Below the pieces are notes generated by a model. That model worked only from the letters and a program-made list of their open reading frames with translations, was not told the origin of the DNA and did not search any database. Position numbers and translations under genes: made by a program. Source: Chelativorans xinjiangensis (lineage in GTDB: Bacteria; Pseudomonadota; Alphaproteobacteria; Rhizobiales; Rhizobiaceae). Taken from it: DNA of 64,000 nucleotides. This document shows positions 25,182-36,914 of this stretch, piece by piece. The DNA is taken from NCBI RefSeq assembly GCF_009812055.1, contig NZ_WQNH01000024.1, positions 1-64,000 of the forward strand. Reading direction: 5' to 3'. How positions within the stretch are numbered: the first letter of the stretch is position 1; the number at the start of each line of letters is the position of its first letter.

Positions 25182-26264
25182 CTAGTCGGCCAGGAGCCCG
25201 ATGATCTCGTGCACCTTTTTCATGGTTGCCTCGGCGCGGGCGCCGGCGCGCTCGCCGCCGTCGCGCAGGACCCCGTCGACATAAGCCGGGTCGGCCGAGA
25301 TGCGGCGCATCTCCGCGTTGATCGGCGCCAGCTTCTCAACCGCCAGTTCGGCGAGCGCCGGCTTGAAATCGGAGAACTGGCGGCCGCCGAACTCCGCAAT
25401 CACCGTGCCGCGCGGAACGCCGGCAAGGGCGGCGTAGATGCCGACAAGGTTCTCGGCCTCGGGGCGTCCGGCAAGGCCTTCGAGGTCGCCCGGCAGGGGA
25501 TCGGGGTCCGTCTTGGCCTTCCTGATCTTGCGGGCGATGGCATCGGCGTCGTCGGACAGGTTGATGCGCGAGAGGTCCGATGGGTCGGACTTCGACATCT
25601 TCTTGGTGCCGTCGCGCAAGCTCATGATGCGGGTGGCCGGCCCCTCGATGAGCGGCTCGGTAAGCGGGAAGAAGCCGTTGACGCGCTCCTCGCCCACGTC
25701 CATTTCCACGCCGTAGCCAAGCGCCGCGATACGCTTCGAGAAGTCATTGTTGAATTTCTGGGCGATGTCGCGGGCCAGCTCCAGATGCTGCTTCTGGTCC
25801 TCGCCCACCGGCACGTGGGTGGCGCGGTAGAGCAGGATGTCGGCGGCCATGAGGCTCGGATAGGCGAGCAGGCCGAGGGAAGCGTTCTCACGGTCCTTGC
25901 CGGCCTTGTCCTTGAACTGGGTCATCCGGTTCATCCAGCCGATGCGGGCGACGCAGTTGAAGATCCAGGCAAGCTCGGCGTGCTGGGGCACGCGGGACTG
26001 GTTGAAGATGATGTTCTTCTTCGGGTCGAGGCCGCTGGCGAGGTAGGCGGCGGCGATGGCGCGCGTCTGGTCGGCCAGGTCGTCATGGACCAGGGTGGCG
26101 GTCAGGGAATGGAGGTCGACGACGCAGTAGATGCATTCGTAGACATCCTGCAGGGCGACGAACTTCTGCAGGGCGCCGAGATAATTGCCGAGGTGGAGGT
26201 TGCCGGTGGGCTGCACTCCGGAAAAGACGAGCTGCCTGAACTCACTCACCTTAAACTCACTCAT
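25182..26264 (-). CDS. trpS: Tryptophan-tRNA ligase
   Basis: The product is 360 residues. The class I synthetase signatures are both present: HLGN (residues 24-27, in the [14 protein letters not shown] context) and KMSKS (222-226). Central motifs [15 protein letters not shown] and [16 protein letters not shown] are typical of bacterial TrpS. It charges tRNA-Trp in the cytoplasm. It lies 67 bases after murJ on the same strand and 93 bases before the universal stress gene, a layout in keeping with an operon. Confidence 0.97.
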   Translation of the reverse strand: MSEFKVSEFRQLVFSGVQPTGNLHLGNYLGALQKFVALQDVYECIYCVVDLHSLTATLVHDDLADQTRAIAAAYLASGLDPKKNIIFNQSRVPQHAELAWIFNCVARIGWMNRMTQFKDKAGKDRENASLGLLAYPSLMAADILLYRATHVPVGEDQKQHLELARDIAQKFNNDFSKRIAALGYGVEMDVGEERVNGFFPLTEPLIEGPATRIMSLRDGTKKMSKSDPSDLSRINLSDDADAIARKIRKAKTDPDPLPGDLEGLAGRPEAENLVGIYAALAGVPRGTVIAEFGGRQFSDFKPALAELAVEKLAPINAEMRRISADPAYVDGVLRDGGERAGARAEATMKKVHEIIGLLAD

Positions 26265-26331
26265 GGAGAAATCCTGAAGATCCGAATGGCGCTTTTGCGC
26301 GTGGGGCTTATGGACGAGGCGGCGGGCGCAA

Positions 26332-27894
26332 TCAAGCCCCGCGGCGCCTCATCGCCGCCCTTAGCTCCGTGCGGTCGACGGCACCCGTGAGGACGGCAAG
26401 GGCGAGATAGGCGATCACTGCTGCGGCAACGACGAACAGCACCGCCGCGGCGCGCAGAGGCAGGGCGGCGCCTTGCTGCGGAGCGAGGAGCACCGCGTCG
26501 AGGCCATAGGCAACGCCGCCCATGAGGGCGCTGGAGACGAGGATCATGACGATGCGGCGGCTGGTGACGGCCGACGGGCGGAAATCGTTGCGCCGCCACA
26601 AGGTGCCGGAGAGCAGGACGACGTTGACCCAGGACGAGAGGGAGGTGGCGAGTGCGATGGCGACGTGGCCGTAGAGCGGGAAGAGCGCGAGGCTGAGCGC
26701 GATGTTGACGATGACGGTGACGAGCGAGAACCACATCGGCGTCTTCATATCCTCGCGGGCGAAGAAGCCGGGCTGGAAAACCTTGGTCAGCACATAGGCC
26801 GGCAAGCCAGAGGCGAAGGCGGCAAGGGCGGCGGCGGTCATCTGCGTGTCGAGGGCGGTGAACTCGCCGCGCTCGTAGAGGAGGCCGACGATCGGAGCGG
26901 GGATGATCATCAAGCCCACCGCCGCCGGCACGGTGAGGCCGAGGGCGAATTCCAGGGAGCGGTTCTGCAGGTGCTGCGCTTCCCTCTGATCGCCCGCCTT
27001 CAGGGCGCGTGCCAGTTCCGGCAAGAGGACGACGCCGACGGCGATGCCGATGACGCCCAAGGGCAGTTGGTTGATGCGGTCGGCGAAGTTCAGGAGCGCG
27101 ATCGCCTTGTCCTGGACGGAGGCGATGATCTGACCGACGAGCAGGTTGATCTGCATGATGCCGCCGGTGATGAGCGCTGGCGCCATCAGGACCAGGAGGC
27201 GGCGCACGGCGGGGGTGAGGCGAGGCACATGCAGGCGTATGGTGAAGCCGGCGCGGCGCACGGCGACGACGAGAATGAGAAGCTGGGCGATGCCGGAGGC
27301 AAAGACGCCCCAGGCGAGCCACAGGCCGGTGGTGCGCGCCGGCAACTCCACTGAGAGCGCGGTGGCCAGCACCGCGATGAGGATGACGTTGAGAAGCACC
27401 GGGGCAAGGGCTGCAAGGAAGAACTTGCGCATGGCGTTCATGACGCCCGACAGCATGGCCACCAGCGACATGAAGAGAAGATAGGGGAACATGACGCGCG
27501 TCATGACGACGGTGAGGTCGAATTTTTCCGGCGTATCGGCGAAGCCCGGCGCCACGATGGTGCCGACCAGGAAGGGCATGAAGATCATGGCGAGCGCCGA
27601 GAGCGCCAGAAGGGCTGTCAGCAGGACGGCCAGCACGTCTTCGCCGAACTTCCTTGCCGCCTCCATGCCGCCGCCCTCCAACTCCTTGGAGAAGAGCGGG
27701 ATGAAGGCGGTGTTGAAGGCACCTTCGGCAAAGAGACGACGGAACAGATTGGGGAAGCGGAAGGCGGCGTAGAAGGCGTCGGTGACGGGGCCGGCGCCAA
27801 GCGCGGCGGCCACCAGCGCCTCGCGGGCGAAGCCGAGAATGCGGCTTGCCATCGTGGCGCTGCCGACGCTGGCGAATTTGGCGACGAGGCTCAT
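26332..27894 (-). CDS. murJ: Lipid II flippase MurJ (MviN)
   Basis: The product is 520 residues, with about fourteen membrane segments, starting [20 protein letters not shown]. The MviN hallmarks [43 protein letters not shown] and [14 protein letters not shown] are present. It flips lipid II across the inner membrane for cell-wall synthesis. ATG at 27894 is preceded by AGGA; the frame is open further up only because it runs through a family A palindrome. It is followed by trpS, and glnD lies upstream on the same strand, an order seen in related bacteria. Confidence 0.96.
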   Translation of the reverse strand: MSLVAKFASVGSATMASRILGFAREALVAAALGAGPVTDAFYAAFRFPNLFRRLFAEGAFNTAFIPLFSKELEGGGMEAARKFGEDVLAVLLTALLALSALAMIFMPFLVGTIVAPGFADTPEKFDLTVVMTRVMFPYLLFMSLVAMLSGVMNAMRKFFLAALAPVLLNVILIAVLATALSVELPARTTGLWLAWGVFASGIAQLLILVVAVRRAGFTIRLHVPRLTPAVRRLLVLMAPALITGGIMQINLLVGQIIASVQDKAIALLNFADRINQLPLGVIGIAVGVVLLPELARALKAGDQREAQHLQNRSLEFALGLTVPAAVGLMIIPAPIVGLLYERGEFTALDTQMTAAALAAFASGLPAYVLTKVFQPGFFAREDMKTPMWFSLVTVIVNIALSLALFPLYGHVAIALATSLSSWVNVVLLSGTLWRRNDFRPSAVTSRRIVMILVSSALMGGVAYGLDAVLLAPQQGAALPLRAAAVLFVVAAAVIAYLALAVLTGAVDRTELRAAMRRRGA

Positions 27895-27944
27895 GGGCTG
27901 GGGGTCCTGGAGATGTGGGCGGCGGTTTGGCTGACTGGGAAGGC

Positions 27945-28128
27945 CGGCACTCCTTGGCGCCCCCCTCTGCCCTGCCGGGCATCTCCCCCACAAGGGGGGA
28001 GATCAGCTTTCATGCCCGCCGCGCCTATTCTGCGGAGCTGGGAATCGAGCGTCAGCGAAGCCACCGCCAATCTTCCCCCTCGTGGGGGAGATGTCCGGCA
28101 GGACAGAGGGGGGCGCGAAGGAGTGCCG
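27945..28128. repeat. Palindromic intergenic repeat, family A, copy 3
   Basis: CGGCACTCCTTGGCGC at the left is matched inverted at the right end. The arms are shared with copies at 2195 and 12322. It fills the gap between glnD and murJ. Confidence 0.9.
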
Positions 28129-28180
28129 ATATTCTCACGCATGCACGCTTCCACCTAACCTTCCCCTTCGCCTGCCCGCC

Positions 28181-30991
28181 TCATGCAACCACCGTCTTCG
28201 CCCGCGCCCGGTGGTTGCCGCGCTTTGCCGGCCCCTTCTCCAGCACCTCCAGGAGCTCCTGGCGGATGGCGGTGAGGCGGTCGGGGTTTTCGATCTTCGC
28301 GCCCGTCAGATCGGTGACGTAGAAGGTGTCGATGACCTTCTCGCCAAAGGTGGTGATGTGGGCCGAGGCGATGTCGAGCGACAGGTCGGAGAGGGCGCCG
28401 GTGACCTCGGAGAGGAGGCCCGGGCGGTCAAGGCACTCCACCTCGACGACGGAGAAGCGGTTCGACAGCGTGTTGCGGACTTCGGCGCGCGGCTCGATGC
28501 GGAAGGTTTTCGCGCCCCGCTTCGGCTTGGTGCGCTTTTCCAGAACGTTGGGCAGATATTCCTTGCCGGACAGCACGTCCTCGATGAGACGGCCGACGCG
28601 CCGGGCGCGGCGGCGCTCGTCGTCGTCATAGTCGAACTCGCGGCTGATGAGGATGGTGTCGAGCGCGCGGCCGTCGGTGGTGGTGAAGACCTGCGCGTCG
28701 ACGATGTTGGCGCCGGCCGCGGCACACGCGCCGGCGATGACGGAGAGAAGGCGCGGGTGGTCGGGCGCCAGCACCGTGATCTCGGTGACCGCCTCGAAGC
28801 TGTGTGGCTTGACCATGGTGGAAAGCGCCCTGTCCTGCCGGTCGGCGGCACGGATGAACTCGGTGTGGCGCACCTGGTCTTCCTGGTCTACCGCCAGGAG
28901 GTAGTTCTCGTAGTGAAGGGCGATGTAGCGGCGGGCGTCCGCTTCTTCCCAGCCGGCCTTGTGCAGCGCCTCGGCAAGCGCGGCGCGCGCGGCCTCGGCC
29001 CTGGCAGCGCGGGAAGCTTCCGAGAAGCCGCCGGTGAGAAGAAGCTCGGTCTCGTAGTAGAGAGTGCGCAGGAGTTGGCCCTTCCAGCCGTTCCACACGC
29101 CGGGACCGACGCCGCGGATGTCGCAGACGGTGACGACGAGCAAGAGCTTCAGCCTTTCAACCGATTGCACGATATCGGCGAAATCCTGGATGGTCTTGCG
29201 GTCGTTGAGATCGCGCATCTGCGCCGTCATGGACATGGCGAGATGCTGCTCGATGAGCCAGGCGATCATCTCCGTCTCGGCCTTTTCGAAGCCCATATGC
29301 GGGCACAGCCGGCGGGCGATGCGGGCGCCGGCGACGGAATGGTCCTCCGGCCGGCCCTTGGCGATGTCGTGGAAGAGCATCGTCGTGTACAGCACCGCGC
29401 GCCAGGATTTGAGCCCCGGCAAAAGCGAGTGGGCGAGCGGGTGGACCTTCTCGTCCTCGCCGCGCTCGATCTCGGCCAGAACGCCGAGGCAGCGGATCAA
29501 GTGCTCGTCGACCGTATAATGGTGGTACATGGAGAACTGCATCATCGCCACGATCTTGTTGAAATCGGGGATGAGCTTGCCGAGCACGCCGGCCTCGTTC
29601 ATGCGGCGCATGTTGAGCTCGGGATCGCGGTCGGAAGTGAGCAGGTCCATGAAGAGGCGGTTCGCCTCTTTGTCACGGCGAAGGTTGCGGTCGATCAGGT
29701 TGAGCGAACGGGTGAGCAGCTTCAGCGCGTCCGGGTGATGCTCCAGCCCATGACGGTCGGCGAACCAGAAGAGACGCAGCATGTTGACGGGGTCGCGCTC
29801 GAAGACGCCCTCGTCGGCGATGTTGATGCGATGGTTGTCGACGATGAAGTCGCTGGTGCCGGCGAGCTTGCGCTTCCGGCGCGAGAAGGTGAGGAAGATG
29901 CGGTTGAAGCCGGGCACGTGCTTGGCCTGCTCTTCCTCAAGAGCGGCGCAGAAGATGCGCGTCAGGTCACCCACCGACTTGGCGGTGAGGAAGTAGTGCT
30001 TCATGAAGCGCTCGACGGGGGAGAGGCCGGGGTGGCTGGTGTAGCCCAGCCGCTCGGCAATGTCGGGCTGGATGTCGAAGTGCAGCCGCTCTTCCGCCTT
30101 GCCGGTGAGGAAGTGCATGTGGCAGCGCACGGCCCAGAGGAAATCCTCCGCCTTGTGGAACTGGAGGTATTCGCGACGGGTGAAGACACCTTTTTCCACC
30201 AACTCCTCGGCCTCGCGCACACGATAATAGTATTTGCCGATCCAGAAGAGGGTGTGGAGGTCGCGCAGGCCGCCCTTGCCGTCCTTGACGTTGGGCTCGA
30301 CGAGATAACGGCTCTCGCCGACCTTGGCGTGGCGCTGATCGCGCTCGGCAAGCTTGGCCTGGATGTATTCCGCGCCCGTGTCCTTGACGATCTCCTTGTC
30401 GAAGCGGGCGACGAGATCGTCGTAGAGCGTCCGGTCGCCGCAGATGAAGCGGGCCTCCAGAACGGCAGTGCGGATGGTGATGTCGGTACGCGCGTGGCGG
30501 ATGCACTCGTCGATGTTGCGGGTTGCGTGCCCGACCTTCAGACCCATGTCCCACAGCATGTAGAGAATGTATTCGGCCACCTGCTCGCCCCAGGGCGTCT
30601 GCTTGTAGGGAAGCAGGATCAGGAGGTCGACGTCGGAGCCGGGCGCAAGTGTGCCGCGGCCATACCCGCCGACGGCGACGATGGCCATGCGTTCGGCGGC
30701 GGAGCGGTTCTCCGAGGGATAGACGTAGGCGGCGGCGAAATCGTGAACGGCGTGGACGATCTCGTCCATCAGGTGAGAAAGGCGGATGGCGCAGGCGGTG
30801 CCGCCGCCGTCCTCGGCGAGCATGGTCTCGGCGGTCTTTTGGCCATCGGCGAGGCAGGCCTTGAGGAGCTTCATCACGCAGGTCCGCGTCTCGGGGGAGC
30901 CGGGCTTGCCCTTCTCTGCAAGGGTGTCAAGCTCCGCCCTGAGGTTGGCGGTGTCGATGATCTGGTCGAGTTTCAGGGGGATCTTCGCCAT
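28181..30991 (-). CDS. glnD: Bifunctional PII uridylyltransferase/uridylyl-removing enzyme
   Basis: The product is 936 residues. The nucleotidyltransferase domain has [20 protein letters not shown]; the HD hydrolase domain has [21 protein letters not shown]; two ACT domains follow, with [19 protein letters not shown] and [20 protein letters not shown]. It uridylylates PII proteins when glutamine is low and removes the group when glutamine is high, linking nitrogen status to GlnA and NtrC. The ATG at 30991 gives the family start [14 protein letters not shown]. Next to murJ and mutS it is in a conserved Hyphomicrobiales order (mutS-glnD-murJ-trpS). Confidence 0.97.
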   Translation of the reverse strand: MAKIPLKLDQIIDTANLRAELDTLAEKGKPGSPETRTCVMKLLKACLADGQKTAETMLAEDGGGTACAIRLSHLMDEIVHAVHDFAAAYVYPSENRSAAERMAIVAVGGYGRGTLAPGSDVDLLILLPYKQTPWGEQVAEYILYMLWDMGLKVGHATRNIDECIRHARTDITIRTAVLEARFICGDRTLYDDLVARFDKEIVKDTGAEYIQAKLAERDQRHAKVGESRYLVEPNVKDGKGGLRDLHTLFWIGKYYYRVREAEELVEKGVFTRREYLQFHKAEDFLWAVRCHMHFLTGKAEERLHFDIQPDIAERLGYTSHPGLSPVERFMKHYFLTAKSVGDLTRIFCAALEEEQAKHVPGFNRIFLTFSRRKRKLAGTSDFIVDNHRINIADEGVFERDPVNMLRLFWFADRHGLEHHPDALKLLTRSLNLIDRNLRRDKEANRLFMDLLTSDRDPELNMRRMNEAGVLGKLIPDFNKIVAMMQFSMYHHYTVDEHLIRCLGVLAEIERGEDEKVHPLAHSLLPGLKSWRAVLYTTMLFHDIAKGRPEDHSVAGARIARRLCPHMGFEKAETEMIAWLIEQHLAMSMTAQMRDLNDRKTIQDFADIVQSVERLKLLLVVTVCDIRGVGPGVWNGWKGQLLRTLYYETELLLTGGFSEASRAARAEAARAALAEALHKAGWEEADARRYIALHYENYLLAVDQEDQVRHTEFIRAADRQDRALSTMVKPHSFEAVTEITVLAPDHPRLLSVIAGACAAAGANIVDAQVFTTTDGRALDTILISREFDYDDDERRRARRVGRLIEDVLSGKEYLPNVLEKRTKPKRGAKTFRIEPRAEVRNTLSNRFSVVEVECLDRPGLLSEVTGALSDLSLDIASAHITTFGEKVIDTFYVTDLTGAKIENPDRLTAIRQELLEVLEKGPAKRGNHRARAKTVVA

Positions 30992-31061
30992 CCGGTTCCT
31001 GTGTGGCCGTTGAGGTGGTGTGCAGTGTCCGCGCACCCTCTCTTCCCAGCAAAGGTTAGCG

Positions 31062-31226
31062 TTATTGCATATGAGTCGTTTTTGCCGGCTTCGCCGGGAC
31101 CCCCACCCCTCACCCCTCCCCTCAAGGGGGAGGGGGATTCTGAGACGCCGATGTCCCCCTCCCCCTTGAGGGGAGGGGTGAGGGGTGGGGGTCCGATCAA
31201 GGACTCAAAATCCATAGGCGATAGCC
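31062..31226. repeat. Palindromic intergenic repeat, family B, copy 3
   Basis: ATTGCATATGAGTCGTTTTT and its partner at the right (GGACTCAAAATCCATAGGCG) flank the C-rich block with CCCCTCACCCCTCCCCTC and its inverted copy. It fills most of the 305-base gap between mutS and glnD. Confidence 0.9.
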
Positions 31227-31296
31227 CCAAGGAAGAGGAAAGGCGCTTTTTCGCCCGCGTCTATAGCGTGTTTGCAGGAACGGTGAAATGGGGCAC

Positions 31297-34017
31297 TCAA
31301 TCGCCCGAATCCAGTGCCTTCAGCCGGTAGAGCGCCTCCAGCGCCTCACGGGGCGTCATGTCGTCCGGATTGAGGCCCGCAAGCGCTTCTGAAAGGCGGT
31401 CGGTACGCTTCGGCTTTGCCGGCTCGTGGCGGACTGCGGCGGTGAAGAGAGGCAGGTCGTCGGCCAGCCGATCCGCCTTGCCGCCGGTCTCCCCCTCCTC
31501 CAGCCGGTGCAGGACCTCCTTCGCGCGCTCCACCACCGCGGCGGGCAGCCCCGCCAGGCGGGCGACCTGGACGCCGTAGGAACGGTCGGCGGCACCGCGC
31601 GCGACCTCGTGCAGGAAGATCACCTCGCCCTCGAACTCCTTCACCCGCATGGTGACGTTGGCAAGGCGGGGGAGCTTTTCGGTAAGCGCCGTCATCTCAT
31701 GGAAGTGAGTGGCGAAGAGGGCGCGGCAGCGGTTCTTCTCGTGCAGGTATTCGACGGCCGCCCAGGCGATGGAGAGGCCGTCGAAGGTAGCAGTGCCACG
31801 GCCGATCTCGTCGAGGATGACCAGGGAGCGTTCGCCGGCCTGGTTGAGGATGGCGGCGGTCTCGACCATCTCGACCATGAAGGTGGAGCGGCCTCGGGCG
31901 AGGTCATCGGAGGCGCCGACGCGGGAGAAGAGGCGGTCGACAACGCCGATGCGGGCAAGGCGGGCAGGCACGAAGGAGCCCATCTGGGCCATGACGGCGA
32001 TCAGCGCGTTCTGGCGCAGGAAGGTGGACTTGCCGCCCATGTTCGGGCCGGTCAAGAGCCAGATGGCGCCGGCCTTTTCGCCCTCCGACGGTGACAGGTC
32101 GCAATCGTTGGCAACGAAGGGCTCACCGAGCTGGCGGCGGAGCGCCTGTTCCACCACCGGATGGCGGCCGCCCTCGATGTGGAAGTCGAGGCTGTCGTCG
32201 ACGGCGGGGCGGCAGTAGGCTTCGCTCTCGGCAAGGGTGGCGAGGGCGGCGGAGACATCGAGGGCGGCAAGCGCCTGCGCGGCGGCACGGAGCGGCTCGG
32301 AGGCGGCGACGACTTCCGATACCAGGCGGTCGAAGACGGCGAGCTCAATGGAAAGCGCTCTGTCGGCGGCGTTGGCGATCTTGGTTTCGAGCCCTGCGAG
32401 CTCGGTGGTGGTGAAGCGCATGGCGCTGGCCATGGTCTGGCGGTGGATGAAGCGAGCCTTGGCTTCGTCGGTTCCGGTCATGACCTGGCTGTTGTTGGCC
32501 GTCACCTCGATGTAGTAGCCGAGCACGTTGTTGTGGCGGATCTTCAGGGAGCGGATGCCTGTCTCTTCGACCAGATCGCGCTCCATGGCGGCGATGACGC
32601 GGCGCGACTGGTCGCGCAGCGCCCGCATCTCGTCCAGCTCGGCGTCGTAGTCGGCGCGCACGAAGCCGCCGTCGCGCTTCAGGAGCGGCAAGTCTTCAGC
32701 GAGCGCCCTTTCCAAGTGGGCGGCGAGATCTTCGGGGAGCGCGGCCAACTGCGCGAGGGCGCGGGCGAGTTCGGACGGCAGCTCCTTATCGCGCAGGAGG
32801 CCGGCAATTGCCGTGGCGGCCTCCAGCCCGCTGGCGAGCGCGCCGAGGTCGCGCGGGCCGCCGCGGTTGAGGGCGAGGCGGGAGAGCGCGCGGCTGATGT
32901 CGGGCACGCCCTTCAAGAATTCGCGCAGGCGCTCGCGCAGGGTGGCTTCCTCAAGGAAGAAGGAGACGGAATCGAGGCGCTCGCCGATGGCCCCGGGGTC
33001 GGTGAGCGGGGATGTCAGGCGCTCGGCGAGCAGCCTTCCGCCGGCGCCGGTCGCCGTGCGGTCGATGGCCTTCAGCAAGCTGCCGTCGCGCTGGCCGGAA
33101 AGGGTGCGGGTAAGCTCCAGGTTGGCGCGGGTGGAGGGGTCGATGAAGAGGCTGGCGCCCTCCTCGTCGCGCTCGGGGCGGCCAAGCGGCGGGCGTTCGG
33201 CCTTCTGCGTCTTTTCCACATAGGCGACGGCGCCGGAGATGGCGGAAAGCTCGGCACGCGAGAAACGGCCGAAGCCGTCGAGGGTGGCAACGCCGTAGAA
33301 GCGGGAAAGGCGGGCGGACGCGCTGGACGAATCGAAGAAGCTCGGCGGCTGCGGGTTGGCGACGCGGCCGAGCGTGTCGAAGACCGGGCGCAGGGCTTCG
33401 TCGTGGTAGACGGGCTCGGCGACGATCAACTCGCGCGGGTCGACGCGCAGGATGTCGGCAAGAAGCCGCTCGGGCGTGGTGGAGACAACGCGGAAGGTGC
33501 CGGTGGAGATGTCGATCCAGGCGAGCGCAAGCTGCTCCTCCCCGCCCTTCACGCGGCCCAGCGCCATCAGGTAGTTGGCTTCGGAAGGGTCGAGGAGCTT
33601 TTCCTCGGTAATGGTGCCGGGGGTGACGAGGCGGACGACGTCGCGACGCACCACGGACTTGTAGCCACGCTTCTTGGCCTCCGCCGGGTCCTCCATCTGC
33701 TCGCAGACGGCGACGCGGTGGCCGAGCGCAATGAGCTTCTGCAGGTAATCGTCGGCCGCATGCACCGGCACGCCGCACATGGGGATGTCTTCGCCCTGAT
33801 GCTTGCCACGCTTGGTGAGCGTGATGCCGAGGCCGCGGCTTGCCACCTCCGCATCCTCGAAGAACAGTTCGTAGAAATCGCCCATGCGGTAGAAGAGCAG
33901 CGAGTCGGCGTTGGCTGCCTTGATCTCGATATACTGCTGCATCATCGGCGTCGCGCCGGCTGCGGGCGCCCCCACTGCGGCGGCCTCACGCTGGCGGATT
34001 GGCGTTTCGTCGTTCAA
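31297..34017 (-). CDS. mutS: DNA mismatch repair protein MutS
   Basis: The product is about 906 residues. The mismatch-binding domain has [20 protein letters not shown] and [11 protein letters not shown]; the ATPase has Walker [14 protein letters not shown], Walker B region [15 protein letters not shown] and [17 protein letters not shown] at 34017 is preferred because AAGGGG lies 6 bases upstream; another TTG at 34032 would add five residues and has no site. It recognises mispairs and recruits MutL. It is divergent from maeB with a 134-base shared leader. Confidence 0.95.
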   Translation of the reverse strand: MNDETPIRQREAAAVGAPAAGATPMMQQYIEIKAANADSLLFYRMGDFYELFFEDAEVASRGLGITLTKRGKHQGEDIPMCGVPVHAADDYLQKLIALGHRVAVCEQMEDPAEAKKRGYKSVVRRDVVRLVTPGTITEEKLLDPSEANYLMALGRVKGGEEQLALAWIDISTGTFRVVSTTPERLLADILRVDPRELIVAEPVYHDEALRPVFDTLGRVANPQPPSFFDSSSASARLSRFYGVATLDGFGRFSRAELSAISGAVAYVEKTQKAERPPLGRPERDEEGASLFIDPSTRANLELTRTLSGQRDGSLLKAIDRTATGAGGRLLAERLTSPLTDPGAIGERLDSVSFFLEEATLRERLREFLKGVPDISRALSRLALNRGGPRDLGALASGLEAATAIAGLLRDKELPSELARALAQLAALPEDLAAHLERALAEDLPLLKRDGGFVRADYDAELDEMRALRDQSRRVIAAMERDLVEETGIRSLKIRHNNVLGYYIEVTANNSQVMTGTDEAKARFIHRQTMASAMRFTTTELAGLETKIANAADRALSIELAVFDRLVSEVVAASEPLRAAAQALAALDVSAALATLAESEAYCRPAVDDSLDFHIEGGRHPVVEQALRRQLGEPFVANDCDLSPSEGEKAGAIWLLTGPNMGGKSTFLRQNALIAVMAQMGSFVPARLARIGVVDRLFSRVGASDDLARGRSTFMVEMVETAAILNQAGERSLVILDEIGRGTATFDGLSIAWAAVEYLHEKNRCRALFATHFHEMTALTEKLPRLANVTMRVKEFEGEVIFLHEVARGAADRSYGVQVARLAGLPAAVVERAKEVLHRLEEGETGGKADRLADDLPLFTAAVRHEPAKPKRTDRLSEALAGLNPDDMTPREALEALYRLKALDSGD

Positions 34018-34151
34018 GAAGCGCCCCTTCAAAAAACGCGCGTTTAGCTCTGCTTGGCCATTTACCTACCGCAAATGTAGCCTTATGCACCCGTGTTCGG
34101 CAAAACTCCACAAGAAGCCGACATCGGAGGGAGCGGAGGAGCGTGGCGGAG

Positions 34152-36428
34152 ATGGACAAGACTGAGAGACAGGGCCCCTCGGTGAGCCCGCAGGAGGCCC
34201 TGGATTTTCACGCCTCGGGCCGGCCGGGCAAACTGGAGGTCAACCCGACCAAGCCGATGGCCACGCAGCGGGACCTCTCGCTGGCCTATTCGCCGGGCGT
34301 GGCCGTCCCGGTGAAGGCGATCGCCGAGGATCCGAGCCGCGCCTTCGACTACACGACGCGGGGCAACCTGGTGGCGGTGATCTCCAACGGCACGGCGATC
34401 CTGGGGCTCGGCAATCTCGGGGCGCTGGCGTCGAAACCGGTGATGGAGGGCAAGGCGGTGCTGTTCAAGCGCTTCGCCGATGTCGATTCCATCGATCTCG
34501 AGGTGGATACCGAGGACGCGGAGGAATTCGTCAACTGCGTCAAGCTGCTCGGCCCTTCCTTTGGCGGCATCAACCTGGAAGACATCAAGGCGCCGGAGTG
34601 CTTCATCATCGAAAGCCGGCTGCGCGAGTTGATGGACATCCCCGTCTTCCATGACGACCAGCACGGCACGGCCATCATCGCCATGGCCGGGCTCATCAAC
34701 GCGCTCGATCTGACGGGGCGCGACCTGAAGACGACGAAGCTCGTCTGCAACGGGGCGGGCTCGGCCGGCATCGCCTGCATCGAACTGGCCAAGGCGATGG
34801 GATTTGCGCCGGAAAACGTCATCCTGTGCGACACGAAAGGCGTCGTCTACAAGGGGCGCAAAGAGGGCATGAACCAGTGGAAGTCGGCCCATGCGGTGGA
34901 GACCGACAAGCGCACGCTGGCCGAGGCGCTCGAGGGCGCGGATGTGGTTTTCGGCCTTTCGGCCAAGGGGGCGCTGACGCCGGCCATGGTGCAGTCCATG
35001 GCCAGGAACCCGATCATCTTCGCTATGGCCAATCCGGACCCGGAGATCACACCGGAGGAGGTGGCGGAGATCCGTACCGACGCCATCATGGCGACGGGGC
35101 GCTCGGACTATCCGAACCAGGTCAACAATGTGCTCGGCTTTCCCTATATCTTCCGCGGTGCGCTGGATGTCAGGGCGACCACCATCAACGAAGCGATGAA
35201 AGTGGCGGCGGCGGAGGCCTTGGCTGCACTCGCCCGGCAAGACGTGCCGGACGACGTGGCGGCTGCCTATCAGGGCAACCGGCCGAAATACGGGCCCAAC
35301 TACATCATCCCGGTGCCGTTCGATCCCAGGCTGATCTCGGCCGTGCCGGTGGCGGTCGCCAAGGCGGCGATGGATACCGGCGTGGCGCGCCGGCCAATCC
35401 TCGACATGGAGAAATACGCCAACGAGCTTTCCGCCCGGCGCGACCCCATCGCCTCGACGCTGCAACGCATCCACGACCGGGTGCGCCGCCAGCCCAAGCG
35501 CGTGGTCTTCGCCGAGGGCGAGGAAGAGCAGGTGATGCGGGCGGCTGTCTCCTACGTGAACCAGAAGCTGGGCACCGCAATCCTTCTAGGCCGCGAGGAG
35601 CAGATGCAGGAGACGGCGCGCAACGCCGGCGTCGACCTCTCCCGGCCCGGCATCGAGCTCATCAACGCCCGGCTGTCGCGGCGCAACGGCATCTATGCCC
35701 ACCACCTCTACGAGCGGATGCAGCGCAAGGGCTATCTCTTCCGCGACTGCCAGAGGCTGATCAACAACGACCGCAACCATTTCGCCGCCTGCATGCTGGC
35801 GCTGGGGGATGCGGATGCGGTGGTAACTGGGCTGACGCGCAACTATTCCACCGCTCTCGACGATATACGCCGCATCATCGACGCCCGGCCCGGACACCGC
35901 GTCATCGGCGTGTCGATCGCGCTGTGCCGCGGGCGCACGGTGCTGGTGGCCGATACGGCCGTCCACGATATGCCGACCTCGGAGGAACTTGCCGACATCG
36001 CCGAGGAAGCGGCCGGCATGGCGCGGCGCATGGGATACGAGCCGCGCGTGGCCATGCTCGCCTACTCCACTTTCGGCCACCCGCCGGGCGAGCGCTCGGC
36101 CAAGGTGCAGGAAGCTGTTCGCATTCTCGACAAGCGGCGCGTCGACTTCGAGTATGACGGCGAGATGGCGGCGGACGTGGCACTCAATTCGCAGCTGATG
36201 AAGCAATATCCGTTCTGCCGGCTGTCGGGACCGGCGAACGTGCTTGTCATGCCGGCGTTCCACTCGGCCTCGATCTCCACCAAGATGCTGCAGGAACTGG
36301 GCGGCTCTACGGTGATCGGGCCGCTTCTGGTGGGCCTCAACAAGCCGGTGCAGATCGTGTCGCTCAACGCCAAGGATTCCGACATCGTGAATATGGCGGC
36401 GATCGCTGCGTACAGCGCCGGGCAGTAG
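34152..36428 (+). CDS. maeB: NADP-dependent malic enzyme with C-terminal phosphotransacetylase-like domain
   Basis: The product is 758 residues. The N-terminal half is malic enzyme: YSPGVAVPVKAIAEDP, DIPVFHDDQHGTAIIAMAG, and an NAD(P)-binding VCNGAGSAGIACIELAKAMG. The C-terminal half resembles phosphotransacetylase (FAEGEEEQVMRAA, GLTRNYSTALDDIRR) but in MaeB this domain is regulatory, sensing acetyl-CoA, not catalytic. The enzyme decarboxylates malate to pyruvate with NADP. ATG at 34152 is preceded by GGAGGA; a GTG at 34143 is an alternative. It is divergent from mutS. Confidence 0.95.
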   Translation: MDKTERQGPSVSPQEALDFHASGRPGKLEVNPTKPMATQRDLSLAYSPGVAVPVKAIAEDPSRAFDYTTRGNLVAVISNGTAILGLGNLGALASKPVMEGKAVLFKRFADVDSIDLEVDTEDAEEFVNCVKLLGPSFGGINLEDIKAPECFIIESRLRELMDIPVFHDDQHGTAIIAMAGLINALDLTGRDLKTTKLVCNGAGSAGIACIELAKAMGFAPENVILCDTKGVVYKGRKEGMNQWKSAHAVETDKRTLAEALEGADVVFGLSAKGALTPAMVQSMARNPIIFAMANPDPEITPEEVAEIRTDAIMATGRSDYPNQVNNVLGFPYIFRGALDVRATTINEAMKVAAAEALAALARQDVPDDVAAAYQGNRPKYGPNYIIPVPFDPRLISAVPVAVAKAAMDTGVARRPILDMEKYANELSARRDPIASTLQRIHDRVRRQPKRVVFAEGEEEQVMRAAVSYVNQKLGTAILLGREEQMQETARNAGVDLSRPGIELINARLSRRNGIYAHHLYERMQRKGYLFRDCQRLINNDRNHFAACMLALGDADAVVTGLTRNYSTALDDIRRIIDARPGHRVIGVSIALCRGRTVLVADTAVHDMPTSEELADIAEEAAGMARRMGYEPRVAMLAYSTFGHPPGERSAKVQEAVRILDKRRVDFEYDGEMAADVALNSQLMKQYPFCRLSGPANVLVMPAFHSASISTKMLQELGGSTVIGPLLVGLNKPVQIVSLNAKDSDIVNMAAIAAYSAGQ

Positions 36429-36437
36429 GCGGCGGAA

Positions 36438-36914
36438 TCAGTTGCCGGAAGGGTTTTCCCGTCCGCGGTCCTGGGCGGCGGCGAGGCGCTTCGGCGCCTG
36501 CATGCGCCAGGCGCGATCCAGCCGGTGGCGAAGCTCATCAGGGGCGATGCGGTGGATGCGCACCAGGAGGGCTGGCCAGCCCTTGTAGTGGTCGGTCTCA
36601 TAAAAGATGCCGGGTGCGGCGGAAAGGAGCATCTCCTTTTCCTCCAGCGGACACACTAGACCAGTTCATCGTTTCATGGAATCGATAAACTGATCTAAGT
36701 TGTTGTTTTGTCGCAATTCCGGACGGAAAACCGGTTTCCACTTTTCCTGGAATTGCTCTAGGACGACGGTCTCGGGATCCTTCACCCGGGCCAGGAACTT
36801 CTTGCGCACCTTCAACGAAGGCGTGCCGTACGATGTGCTTTCTTCCACCTCGGGCAGGCCTGCGGCGGCTTCGCGCAGCCGCTCGAAGGCCTTGCCCCAG
36901 GCGCCGTCACTCAT
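36438..36914 (-). pseudogene. MmcQ/YjbR family protein, split by a RIME1-like element
   Basis: The first part (36914 down to 36759) reads SDGAWGKAFERLREAA, LPEVEESTSYGTPSLKVRKK and DPETVVL, typical of YjbR/MmcQ (DUF419) proteins. The frame then enters a 102-base repeat and meets stop TGA. After the repeat the same frame resumes with VCPLEEKEMLLSAAPGIFYE and continues KGWPALLVRIHRIAPDELR to 36438, the expected second half. Removing the repeat joins V-V-L to V-C-P without a gap. The first ATG overlaps the stop of the FAD-subunit gene (ATGA). A GTG at 36656 could start the second half, so two fragments might be made. Function of the family is unknown. Confidence 0.85.
36657..36760. repeat. RIME1-like element, family D, inserted in a coding gene
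   Basis: TA at 36657-36658 and TA at 36759-36760 flank a 100-base element with two palindromes: GACCAGTTCATCG with its partner, and GCAATTCCGG...CCTGGAATTGC. Ends TAGACCAGTTC and the complement of the right end, TAGAGCAATTC, match at 9 of 11 bases. Confidence 0.92.

Noticed and set aside
28082-31330. A 1082-codon open frame on the plus strand across glnD
   Set aside because: It is antisense to glnD, whose family motifs are clear; long shadow frames are expected in GC-rich coding sequence. The same holds for plus-strand frames over mutS and the cox-like genes.
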